Virus record (IMG/VR): IMGVR_UViG_3300009418_000079
Location: 1 to 28,789 of that record
Length of the DNA stretch: 28,789 nucleotides
Direction: 5' to 3' (one strand)
Origin: a virus
Below, one piece after another: positions 15,287 to 21,430 of the stretch. Every line of letters begins with the position of its first letter. Positions within the stretch are counted from its first letter, which is position 1. A program made the position numbers and the translations under genes. The notes beneath the pieces are model-generated. The model ran no database searches. It was not told where the DNA came from and was given only the letters and a program-made list of their open reading frames with translations.

Positions 15287-15357
15287 CTGCCCCATAGGGG
15301 GCAGTTTCCCATGAAGCTACTGACCTGTTCAGTGGTTTCATGGGGCACTTATGCCCC
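15287..15357 (+). promoter_or_regulatory. Structured RNA leader with mutually exclusive hairpins
   Basis: This lies between the stop at 15279 and the ribosome-binding site GGGAGGAG. Hairpin A is CTGCCCC/GGGGCAG (15287-15293 with 15298-15304). Hairpin B pairs 15308-15323 with 15329-15344, sixteen pairs including two G-U, loop CCTGT. Hairpin C is GGGGCA/TGCCCC (15342-15347 with 15352-15357). B and C share bases 15342-15344, so they cannot both form fully. TGCCCC of C could also pair with GGGGCA of A. Confidence 0.55.
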
Positions 15358-15372
15358 CAAGGGAGGAGTACC

Positions 15373-15657
15373 ATGCCAGATACAGAACGATTCACCGTTG
15401 GGCAGGTCAGGGAAGTGATGGAGGTCAATGAGGCAGAGGTCAAAGAGAGGACAGCCTTTCAGAACAAGCACCATACATTCCACTTCACAATCCTGCTGTA
15501 TGATGGGACAGAGGTTAAGATTCCTGTCCTGACCACCAAAACGACCACATCTGAGACTCGGATGAGGGAGTGCATGGACCATGTCATCGAGCACATGAGG
15601 AAGCTCCACCTCGCTGACTGGTGCCTTGAGTCTGTCTACACCTACCACAAGAACTAG
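15373..15657 (+). CDS. Hypothetical small early protein
   Basis: This is a 94-residue protein; ATG at 15373 follows GGGAGGAG at good spacing. The sequence is acidic at the start (TVGQVREVMEVNEAEVKE), then a beta hairpin (FHFTILLYDGTEVKIPVL) and an amphipathic C-terminal helix. It has no Cys cluster or catalytic motif. It sits behind the strong leader hairpin, so its translation or stability may be controlled. Unrecognised. Confidence 0.65.
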   Translation: MPDTERFTVGQVREVMEVNEAEVKERTAFQNKHHTFHFTILLYDGTEVKIPVLTTKTTTSETRMRECMDHVIEHMRKLHLADWCLESVYTYHKN

Positions 15658-15671
15658 GGGGTAGCCACCGT

Positions 15672-15717
15672 GGGGGTGGTGTGGTGTTATTTCCAGCGCA
15701 CTGCATCACCCCCTTTT
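15672..15717 (+). terminator. Long hairpin with T tract (terminator or RNase III site)
   Basis: Bases 15672-15687 pair with 15698-15713 (sixteen pairs, a few G-U), loop of ten, followed directly by TTTT (15714-15717) and then the next gene's GGGAGGA. It could end some transcripts or be processed. Confidence 0.5.
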
Positions 15718-15734
15718 CCTGGGAGGAACGAGAG

Positions 15735-15965
15735 ATGCAAGATACACACACTATCACCCTCCGCCTCAAACAGGCGGACTACGACGCATTTGCCGAAGCT
15801 GTTGATGAGAAGAATGCTATCACCAACCCTGGGGACAGACTGACGAAGTCAGCTGTTGCCATCCAACAGATTGTCAACTGGTCCGTTGAGCAGAAATGGG
15901 ACCGAGAGGGGAAACAAGGCGTTAGGCCATTCAAGCCGAAGAGGTCAGATTGGAGGACACTATGA
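15735..15965 (+). CDS. Small protein with a ribbon-helix-helix-like start
   Basis: This is a 76-residue protein; ATG at 15735 is preceded by GGGAGGAACGAGAG. The N-terminal HTITLRLKQADYDAFAEAV looks like the beta strand and first helix of a ribbon-helix-helix repressor or antitoxin, and KSAVAIQQIVNWSVEQ could be the second helix. The C-terminus is basic. It may be an early DNA-binding regulator. The family call is tentative. Its stop overlaps the next ATG (ATGA). Confidence 0.6.
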   Translation: MQDTHTITLRLKQADYDAFAEAVDEKNAITNPGDRLTKSAVAIQQIVNWSVEQKWDREGKQGVRPFKPKRSDWRTL

Positions 15966-16198
15966 TATTCGACCAAAGTGGGAGCCTCTTCAGGTATACA
16001 TCAGACTGTGAGGTCACCATTGATGACTTCACAGAGAAGACAGACCAAACCGAGGGTGACCCGCACTTCTGGGTCAGAATCACCAAGCTGGATGGCACCA
16101 TATGGACAGGTGCTCTCACACGCAGACCACTACGTGCTCATGATGAGCTAGCCGAGAAGCTGACATGGAAGGCAGGAGGGAGCCATGATGTTGTTTGA
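15962..16198 (+). CDS. Hypothetical small early protein
   Basis: This is a 78-residue protein starting MIFDQSGSLFRYTSDCE, with GGAGG five bases before the ATG. It is acidic and beta-rich (HFWVRITKLDGTIWTGAL). The next small gene has a similar short pattern, YVVYTREDGTVYEGRLWP, so these two proteins may share a fold and derive from a duplication. No function is recognised. Confidence 0.6.
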   Translation: MIFDQSGSLFRYTSDCEVTIDDFTEKTDQTEGDPHFWVRITKLDGTIWTGALTRRPLRAHDELAEKLTWKAGGSHDVV

Positions 16199-16391
16199 GC
16201 GCAATGCCATGGAAACCGTGGAGATTGAACCCAACGCCGAGGATGAACCAGACCACTGCTACGTGGTCTACACCAGGGAAGACGGCACCGTCTACGAAGG
16301 GAGACTCTGGCCAAAGCCCAAGAGGTGGGCGCTGGAAGACGCCAGTATCTTCGTGGACTCACTGGGTCTTGCCGACAAGGAAGACCGATGA
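16185..16391 (+). CDS. Hypothetical small acidic protein, possible paralogue of the preceding gene
   Basis: This is a 68-residue acidic protein. The start at 16185 follows GGAGGGAGCC and overlaps the previous gene by 14 bases. The core YVVYTREDGTVYEGRLWP resembles the preceding protein's FWVRITKLDGTIWTGAL (aromatic-V-x-x-T-x-x-DGT-aromatic-x-G). The C-terminus is a short helix. Its stop overlaps the next ATG. Unknown role. Confidence 0.6.
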   Translation: MMLFERNAMETVEIEPNAEDEPDHCYVVYTREDGTVYEGRLWPKPKRWALEDASIFVDSLGLADKEDR

Positions 16392-16759
16392 TAATAACCG
16401 AGGAGGATGCATGGATGGTCGGAGGACCTGTCAAACCACGACGCACTTACGTTGTGACGAAGCGAAGAGATGGGGAGAGCAGAGACCGCCGGTTTATCCC
16501 CCAGCACCCACCGAATGGGACGGCTGTCTCAAAGGGAAGGAGGGCACACAAGAGAGGTGACGCACGGTGGGCCAATCCCTATACTCATGAACGAGCAAGG
16601 GCCTGGACCTATGGATGGAACAGTGCACACACGAAGGATCGGTGGCCAGGTCAGGAAGGAGCATGTCCAGGATGTGATCAGTGTGGAAAAGGAACAGCAG
16701 TACCATCTGAGAGCTACGTGCAGTGGCTCAAGCAATGGCATAGGGGAGATGTGCAATAA
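16388..16759 (+). CDS. Rmf/CrpP-like protein
   Basis: The product has 123 residues, with the ATG overlapping the previous stop. The central region, residues 51-82, reads RRAHKRGDARWANPY then ERARAWTYGWNSA, matching the helix-NPY-helix-W-x-x-GW pattern of ribosome modulation factor and CrpP-like proteins. Those bind ribosomes (Rmf), or have been linked to drug modification in plasmid copies, a claim that is disputed. The N-terminus is basic and the C-terminus has a CPGCDQCG knuckle not found in Rmf. In a phage early region it might hibernate or modulate host ribosomes. The fold is inferred from the motif only. Confidence 0.6.
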   Translation: MIITEEDAWMVGGPVKPRRTYVVTKRRDGESRDRRFIPQHPPNGTAVSKGRRAHKRGDARWANPYTHERARAWTYGWNSAHTKDRWPGQEGACPGCDQCGKGTAVPSESYVQWLKQWHRGDVQ

Positions 16760-16768
16760 TACGTGGAG

Positions 16769-16792
16769 GGGGTGACTTCGGTCACCCCTTCT
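16769..16792 (+). terminator. Hairpin with TTCG tetraloop, terminator-like
   Basis: GGGGTGAC (16769-16776) pairs perfectly with GTCACCCC (16781-16788) around a C(TTCG)G tetraloop, an exceptionally stable RNA hairpin. The following tract is TTCTTCG, T-rich but short, so termination may be partial. Confidence 0.65.
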
Positions 16793-16797
16793 TCGTA

Positions 16798-16943
16798 GCT
16801 CTGGTTGACGGAGCGAGCACATGAGCAGCCCCGTATTCCCTCCGGGGTTAGGCTGCTCCCTAGCTTCACCCTCCCGTTGCTGGGTAGGTGGTCTACCGAC
16901 CACATGAGCGCCGTGTTCATGTGCTCCCTCCGTTAACCAGGGC
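16798..16943 (+). ncRNA. Multibranched RNA element (candidate structured 5' UTR or ncRNA)
   Basis: Bases 16801-16824 pair with 16917-16940 in 23 of 24 positions (one G-U, one C-C mismatch); weaker pairing extends outward to 16798/16943. Enclosed are three hairpins. GAGCAGCC/GGCTGCTC (16823-16858) shares two bases with the outer stem, then CCTAGC/GCTGGG (16859-16884), then GTGGTC/GACCAC (16888-16903). The 9-mer CACATGAGC occurs at both 16818 and 16901, so TCATGTG at 16917-16923 can pair with either copy. The element ends 9 bases before AAGGAGG, so it could gate translation of the gene at 16969. It is not a tRNA: the outer stem is too long and no anticodon arm fits. Confidence 0.6.
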
Positions 16944-16968
16944 ACCATCACTGAAGGAGGAACACTAT

Positions 16969-17346
16969 ATGGGACGATACATGAAGGTTGACCTGAACCC
17001 AGTATCAGGGTTCAAGTCCATCGACCGACCGTCAGGGGCACTCACCCCTTTCGGGAAGCTGGTGCGAGCAGTCGCCAGGACTGCCCACTCTGAAACAGCA
17101 GTCGAGGTAGGTGACGCCTACTGCCCACGGAAAGCGGGCTACATGCAGCTGGGTAGACGGCTCAGACGGCGAGGTCTGGGCCTGAGGAGTAGTGAACTCC
17201 CTAACGGCAATCGTGCACTATGGGCATCCACTGAGGTGCGAGGGAAACCACCCAAGGGGGTGGTCACATTGAAGGAGGACCATCGGTCACTGTCACCCAG
17301 TGAGCCAAAGATACCGTTTGAGGGCCAACGCTCGGATCACTCGTGA
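16969..17346 (+). CDS. Hypothetical basic protein behind the structured RNA element
   Basis: This is a 125-residue protein with ATG at 16969 preceded by GAAGGAGG. It is rich in Arg, Lys and Gly with a strongly basic centre (GRRLRRRGLGLR, about residues 63-74) and a flexible C-terminus, suggesting nucleic-acid or ribosome binding. No domain is recognised. Its leader is the multibranched RNA at 16798-16943, so it may be autoregulated; that is a hypothesis. Confidence 0.6.
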   Translation: MGRYMKVDLNPVSGFKSIDRPSGALTPFGKLVRAVARTAHSETAVEVGDAYCPRKAGYMQLGRRLRRRGLGLRSSELPNGNRALWASTEVRGKPPKGVVTLKEDHRSLSPSEPKIPFEGQRSDHS

Positions 17347-17423
17347 GTATGGGTGAGGTCGTCGCAGTCGTATGGAGTATTTTCATCACGTACGTCTTCG
17401 TTAAACTCGTTATCTCATCATGA
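17343..17423 (+). CDS. Possible membrane microprotein (24-26 residues)
   Basis: A GTG at 17343 overlaps the preceding stop (GTGA), with an in-frame ATG at 17349. From the ATG it encodes MGEVVAVVWSIFITYVFV followed by KLVISS, a single hydrophobic segment long enough to cross a membrane. No separate ribosome-binding site is seen. Coupled translation is plausible. Tiny phage membrane proteins can act as lysis or superinfection-exclusion factors. Confidence 0.4.
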   Translation: MSMGEVVAVVWSIFITYVFVKLVISS

Positions 17424-17436
17424 GGGAGCACATTAA

Positions 17437-18207
17437 ATGGCATTACTTGATAGTCAACTCTGCATTCACACACCAGGGTCACACTTCGTGGCTTACGAAG
17501 CACTCCGCAATCTACCAGAGCCTGAGTCCATGGGCAGCCGACACCTGCCTGTGCCCCACTGGAAGCTGGTAGACACCATCAGGGACCAAGTAGCTGACCG
17601 TGGGTGGACTGTCCACAAGGAGAAGCTGGGCATCTCACAGAAGGGCAAGCGGCTCTTTGGGACGATGCAGTTGCGTGGACCCGACACCATGGATGGGATG
17701 GACACCTGCTTTGGCTTCCGCTCATCCACCAACCAGTCCTTCGCCATCCGTGGAGTGGCAGGGTCACGCATCTTTGTGTGTGACAATCTGGTCCTGTCTG
17801 GTGATGAGTTCGTCCTCAACAGGAAGTCCACAACCCTGTTGAACCTGCCGCAGATGGTGAGCGTAGCCCTGAACAAGTTCATTGACCAGGGTAAGCAGCT
17901 GTTGCTTGACATCGACCTGATGAAGCAGAACTGGATTGACAACCAGACGGCCAAGCTCCGCATCTTCAACCTGTTCCACCAGGGAGCAATGCCACTGCAC
18001 CTGTTCGATAATGTCTGTGGTAACTACTTCAGCCCACAGGATGAGCATGTCGATTGTCAACCACGGACCATGTGGGGTTTACATAATGCCTGCACTCGTG
18101 CAATAAAGCTGCTTAAACCAGCGGCCCAATTCTCAGCGAGCATCGATGTGGGTCGTCAGTTCCATCTGGCAACGGGGGATGCACAGAAGCTCGTCACGGC
18201 CCACTAG
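17437..18207 (+). CDS. DUF932-like phage/plasmid protein
   Basis: The protein has 256 residues and its ATG follows GAGGGAG. The layout matches the DUF932 family common on phages and plasmids. It includes an N-terminal RHLPVPHWKLVDTIRDQVADRG helix, a central FGFRSSTNQSFAIRGVAGSRIFVCDNLVLSG block (residues about 91-121; the SxxxS...G-x-x-V-x-V-C-x-N pattern is the family signature), then long helices with KLRIFNLFHQG, and an SPQDEHVDCQPRTMWGLHNACTRAIK segment near the C-terminus. The biochemical function of DUF932 is unknown. It is the last gene before the ACTCTAG repeat array. Confidence 0.8.
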   Translation: MALLDSQLCIHTPGSHFVAYEALRNLPEPESMGSRHLPVPHWKLVDTIRDQVADRGWTVHKEKLGISQKGKRLFGTMQLRGPDTMDGMDTCFGFRSSTNQSFAIRGVAGSRIFVCDNLVLSGDEFVLNRKSTTLLNLPQMVSVALNKFIDQGKQLLLDIDLMKQNWIDNQTAKLRIFNLFHQGAMPLHLFDNVCGNYFSPQDEHVDCQPRTMWGLHNACTRAIKLLKPAAQFSASIDVGRQFHLATGDAQKLVTAH

Positions 18208-18212
18208 TGCTC

Positions 18213-18372
18213 ACTCTAGGGGTCACCCAAGGGGGGGAGAGTATACCACTCTCTCCCTCTCTATCTCTCTCTATTCATTGGACTTAACCCACTCTAGTGG
18301 GGGGTAGAGTAGCCTAGAGTGCCTAGAGTATTACTCTAGCCCACTCTAGTCACTCTAGCTGCCCGTTAGAGT
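18213..18372. repeat. Palindromic ACTCTAG repeat array (candidate origin or operator)
   Basis: ACTCTAG occurs exactly at 18213, 18291, 18333, 18343 and 18352, and its complement CTAGAGT at 18314 and 18323, with near copies at 18305 and 18367. From 18305 to 18357 three inverted copies face three direct ones around ATT, giving a nested palindrome. CCCACT/AGTGGG (18288-18301) is a separate hairpin, and 18393-18462 holds CCCCAC/GTGGGG (18417-18436). The 255-base gap 18208-18462 has no gene. The location just before a RepA-like ATPase fits a replication origin with iterons; a repressor site is the alternative. Confidence 0.6.
18233..18257 (+). terminator. Hairpin after the DUF932-like gene
   Basis: GGGGGAGAGT (18233-18242) pairs with ACTCTCTCCC (18248-18257), ten pairs with one G-U, loop ATACC. 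A pyrimidine-rich tract (TCTCTATCTCTC) follows rather than a T run, so it may be a weak terminator or an RNA-processing site. Confidence 0.45.
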
Positions 18373-18462
18373 GGACTGAGCCCTTTCTTTTCAAGGGTTT
18401 ACGAGGTTCTATGGCTCCCCACTCAGGGGGGTGGGGTGCCGTGTAGCGAAAGGAAAGCGAAG

Positions 18463-18687
18463 ATGGCCTATCAGCGTTGGACATGCTGCATCTGCAGGAA
18501 GGAGGTCGTTTCACATTGGCCTGATGACAAACCACCACCGGAGAACCTTGGGCACGATGCCGAGCCAGTCAACAGTGACAAGGAGTCCTGCTGTGACTTC
18601 TGCTTCGTGGAGAAGGTGATCCCAGCCCGTGTTGCTATTCAGAAGCTCGTTCAGGAGCAGATGGATGGGACACTAACCGTGCACTAG
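18463..18687 (+). CDS. Small zinc-finger protein
   Basis: This is a 74-residue protein. The ATG at 18463 follows AGGAAAGCGAAG; the open frame to 18436 is less well supported. It has CCIC at residues 6-9 and CCDFC near residues 44-48, giving one zinc site across a proline-rich linker (WPDDKPPPENLG). The C-terminal half is an amphipathic helix (RVAIQKLVQEQM). It is the first gene after the repeat array and directly precedes the RepA-like ATPase, so it could be a replication accessory or DNA-binding protein. Confidence 0.65.
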   Translation: MAYQRWTCCICRKEVVSHWPDDKPPPENLGHDAEPVNSDKESCCDFCFVEKVIPARVAIQKLVQEQMDGTLTVH

Positions 18688-18698
18688 GGAGGAGTATA

Positions 18699-19709
18699 AT
18701 GGCTCCCTTGTCGTCCCCGAATGAACTCCAGAAGCGTGGTATCTACACCTTTGAGACGTTAGAAGCCTCACTTGGGGAGGAGATCAACTACATCATCGAC
18801 GGACTCCTCACCGACCGGTCCATTAACATCCTCGCCGGGGACTCAGGCATTGGGAAGACCCCACTCTGCCTGACCCTCGCGTTATGCATTGCTGCAGGCA
18901 TTCCCTTCCTGGGTATGCAGGTGCCCCGTCCTCGACGGGTGCTCTACTGTGATGCAGAGTCGTCACGTGTGGCGTTTCATGGGGTGGTGTCCACCCTATC
19001 CCGGTATCTCCGTCTCAAGTCGGTGCCTGACAACTTCCATGTGTGGTCACCGAACTGGGACACATCCCTACGAGGTATTGATTATGCCAGTGCCCTCTTC
19101 CAGAAGGCAGAGTGGAATGGGTTCCAACCCGAGGTTATCTTCGTGGACCCCCTCCGTGTGTTCTTCCCGGAAGCGGACCTCAAGCGAGACGTAGCACTCG
19201 CCGTCCTGAAACGCATGCGTCGAATCAACGAGGGGGCTGCCATGTGGACCATCGTGCACCATACACGAAAGCCCAGCGTTGATGAACGACCACCACCCAT
19301 CGAGGATAACCCACACACATGGTTCCATGAGGTAGCAGGGCAGCATGCCATTGTGAACCACGTGGACACACGGCTGGGTGTGGAGGCGACACCACATCGT
19401 GACGCCTCTGACCTCACCATGGGGGGCTTCGTACGGATGCTTGGACCCATCTCTCCCCTCTACCTGACACGGTCCTACAACGAGGATGGAGAGCCACAGG
19501 GCTACATGCGGGCCAGTTCACTGGACCTGCTCGTCCCTGACTACCGCACCGCCTTTCACCAGCTACCACCCCCTGGTGATACCTTCACATTCAAGATGGC
19601 TTCGGACACCTTGGGCAAGAGCGATAGCTCAGCTAACAACATGCTCAAGCGCTTCAAGTCTGTTGGAGCCATCAAACAAGTACCCGGCGGCTATACACGA
19701 CTACATTGA
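18699..19709 (+). CDS. RepA/DnaB-like P-loop ATPase, probable replicative helicase or loader
   Basis: The protein has 336 residues and its ATG follows GGGAGGAG. It has a RecA-like fold. Walker A is GDSGIGKT (47-54), VLYCDAES (81-88) supplies the catalytic Glu strand, Walker B is VIFVD (146-150), and IVHHTRKP (185-192) matches the sensor His-His-x-x-Lys pattern of plasmid RepA hexameric helicases. A winged-helix-like C-terminal domain (about 295-335; SDTLGKSDSSANNMLKRFKSVGAIK) may bind DNA. It lies next to the ACTCTAG array, so it likely acts at the origin. No separate DnaB-type gene is in this window. Confidence 0.8.
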   Translation: MAPLSSPNELQKRGIYTFETLEASLGEEINYIIDGLLTDRSINILAGDSGIGKTPLCLTLALCIAAGIPFLGMQVPRPRRVLYCDAESSRVAFHGVVSTLSRYLRLKSVPDNFHVWSPNWDTSLRGIDYASALFQKAEWNGFQPEVIFVDPLRVFFPEADLKRDVALAVLKRMRRINEGAAMWTIVHHTRKPSVDERPPPIEDNPHTWFHEVAGQHAIVNHVDTRLGVEATPHRDASDLTMGGFVRMLGPISPLYLTRSYNEDGEPQGYMRASSLDLLVPDYRTAFHQLPPPGDTFTFKMASDTLGKSDSSANNMLKRFKSVGAIKQVPGGYTRLH

Positions 19710-19721
19710 AGGAGGAACACC

Positions 19722-19985
19722 ATGCTAGGCAAACTACGACGACTGTTCAGGTTTTTCAAGTGGATACTGGCTGAGACAGAGGGATGGGAGGCTGATCAGC
19801 AACTCCTAGAGAACCATGATGAGAGCATCGGGAACCTTGAACAGCGAGAGGGTCCAAGCCTCAGTGAACTCATAGATGACGACCCTGCTGCGCTTCGATC
19901 CGTTATCGAAGACCAACTCGCTGAGATTAACTGGGCTGATCAGCTTGAGATCACAGCGACAACAGAGATTGAGGTGGAAGGATGA
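19722..19985 (+). CDS. Small acidic protein, unknown
   Basis: This is an 87-residue protein; the ATG follows GAAGGAGG. The N-terminal LGKLRRLFRFFKWIL is a basic amphipathic helix that could touch membrane. The rest is strongly acidic (LSELIDDDPAALRSVIEDQL). Its stop overlaps the next ATG. Unrecognised. Confidence 0.6.
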   Translation: MLGKLRRLFRFFKWILAETEGWEADQQLLENHDESIGNLEQREGPSLSELIDDDPAALRSVIEDQLAEINWADQLEITATTEIEVEG

Positions 19986-20131
19986 TTCGATTGTCTGTGG
20001 TCTTCGGTGATGCCAAGCATCTCAAGGAGGAACTCGAAAAACTGCAAGAAACCATAGAAAAGCAGGAGAAACGCATCGAAAAACTAGAGAAAGCGAGGGA
20101 GGATAGACATGAAGAACACAGAGCAACCTGA
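19982..20131 (+). CDS. Coiled-coil microprotein (49 residues)
   Basis: The ATG overlaps the previous stop (ATGA). It encodes MIRLSVVFGDAKHL and then an almost continuous charged heptad helix (EELEKLQETIEKQEKRIEKL), ending in REDRHEEHRAT. The regular Leu/Ile spacing marks a coiled coil, probably dimeric or trimeric. It overlaps the next gene by 23 bases. It may be a partner for a neighbouring protein. Its length hides it from common gene-calling cut-offs. Confidence 0.6.
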   Translation: MIRLSVVFGDAKHLKEELEKLQETIEKQEKRIEKLEKAREDRHEEHRAT

Positions 20132-20732
20132 TGTTGGCCCAACCTATGACGAACTCATCATTGACAGAGCGCACTGGCTCAGAGGGAGGGTCTGCCCACG
20201 TGACTTCCTCCCCAAGGAAACCTGTCTCCTGAATGAGAAGGGGGATATGTGTCCGATGGGCTTTCACATGCTCGCCCTAGGATTCCCCGAGGACTTCATC
20301 CTGGGGCAGGGAGAGCCAGTTGAACTGGACTGGGATGAGGCAGATTGGCTGGGTAATGGGACAGCGGGAAGACTCGGCCCAGGTCCAGCCTTTCTGGGAC
20401 GGTTAGGACCAGCCCAACACCCACAGATGGAGCCCCTCCTTGGCAACAATTGGCGCGGTGACTACTGGGACAGGGAGGAGGATGACGAGCGGCTCAGGAT
20501 GAGCAGCGCTGACACAACCCCTGCACAGGCACTGAGACATGCCACGAGTGACCCTAGTGGGGCCATCATCAACATCAACGACAACGTGGCACTGGATGAT
20601 GATGAGCGAGAGAGTCTACTCGCACAACTCTTTCATGAGGTGCTTAATATCACGCTCATCTTCACTGGACCGAAGCGGCCCACGGGAGAGGAGCTACGCC
20701 GGATTCTGCACCCTCAGGGAGAGGAGGAATGA
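20109..20732 (+). CDS. Hypothetical acidic protein
   Basis: This is a 207-residue, strongly acidic protein with GAGGGAGGATAGAC before its ATG. The N-terminal 60 residues contain Cys/His spaced as in a compact metal-binding unit (VCPRDFLPKETCLLNEKGDMCPMGFH). The middle is Gly/Pro/Asp/Trp-rich, and a helical C-terminal domain (DDDERESLLAQLFHEVLNIT) precedes an acidic tail. No family is recognised. It overlaps the next ATG by four bases, so it is in the same operon. Confidence 0.6.
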   Translation: MKNTEQPDVGPTYDELIIDRAHWLRGRVCPRDFLPKETCLLNEKGDMCPMGFHMLALGFPEDFILGQGEPVELDWDEADWLGNGTAGRLGPGPAFLGRLGPAQHPQMEPLLGNNWRGDYWDREEDDERLRMSSADTTPAQALRHATSDPSGAIININDNVALDDDERESLLAQLFHEVLNITLIFTGPKRPTGEELRRILHPQGEEE

Positions 20733-21430
20733 GTGTCCCAGGGTACGTCATCTACGACGGACCCTCACGCTTGGGAGGGGGTGGCGAGATCATCGCCATC
20801 CTCACCATGCGGAGCGAGAACCAGAAGACGGGTGACATGCCACAGGTGTGGATACTGCGGAAGGACTGTGCACCAACCACAGCAGCCTCCGATGGGACTG
20901 ATGAGGACATCTGTGGACAGTGTGCCTTCCGTCTCTACCTTGCACGACACGATCCAAACCGGAAAAACTGCTATGTCACCCTCATTCATGGCCCCAATCA
21001 GATCTGGAGGGCCTACCATGCAGGAAACTACGCCCCACACTGGCCGGATATGATCACAGATCCAGTCAGGATTGGGTCCTACGGTGACCCTGCTGCTGTC
21101 CCACTCAAGATGTGGCGAGACTTCCTCACTCGCTGTCGGGGAGGACACACCATGTATACCCACCAGTGGCGTCGGTTCAGTGGGCTGCGACACTATGCTA
21201 TGGCGTCAGTGAATAGCTTAGCCGAACAGCACACCGCAGCAGAACAGGGCTGGCGCACGTTCCGTGTCATTCAGAAGGAGGACAACCACCTACACAATGT
21301 CATTGGGGAGATCACCTGTCCTGCAACACCAGAGGCAGGACGCCGCACCACCTGTAAACACTGCCGTATCTGTGATGGAAAGAAGGGGGACTATGACAGA
21401 CGCAAACACATCACCGTCGCCGCACACTGA
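20729..21430 (+). CDS. Conserved phage protein (DUF7227-like)
   Basis: The protein has 233 residues and is translationally coupled to the previous gene. Features I associate with a widespread phage family are VWILRKDC, CGQC (62-65), CYVTLIHGP, RIGSYGDPAAVP (114-125), GGHTMYTHQWR, and a C-terminal cysteine cluster (EITCPATPEAGRRTTCKHCRICDG). The conserved Cys suggest two metal or Fe-S sites. The family is frequent near phage replication genes but has no established activity. The family name is from memory and should be treated as tentative. Confidence 0.65.
   Translation: MSVPGYVIYDGPSRLGGGGEIIAILTMRSENQKTGDMPQVWILRKDCAPTTAASDGTDEDICGQCAFRLYLARHDPNRKNCYVTLIHGPNQIWRAYHAGNYAPHWPDMITDPVRIGSYGDPAAVPLKMWRDFLTRCRGGHTMYTHQWRRFSGLRHYAMASVNSLAEQHTAAEQGWRTFRVIQKEDNHLHNVIGEITCPATPEAGRRTTCKHCRICDGKKGDYDRRKHITVAAH

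Noticed and set aside
16798-16943. tRNA or tmRNA
   Set aside because: The cloverleaf-like fold has an outer stem of more than 20 pairs, no conserved T-loop (TTCRA) and no plausible anticodon arm or CCA end.
18213-18372. CRISPR array
   Set aside because: The repeats are 7 bases, in both orientations and irregularly spaced, so there are no repeat-spacer units.
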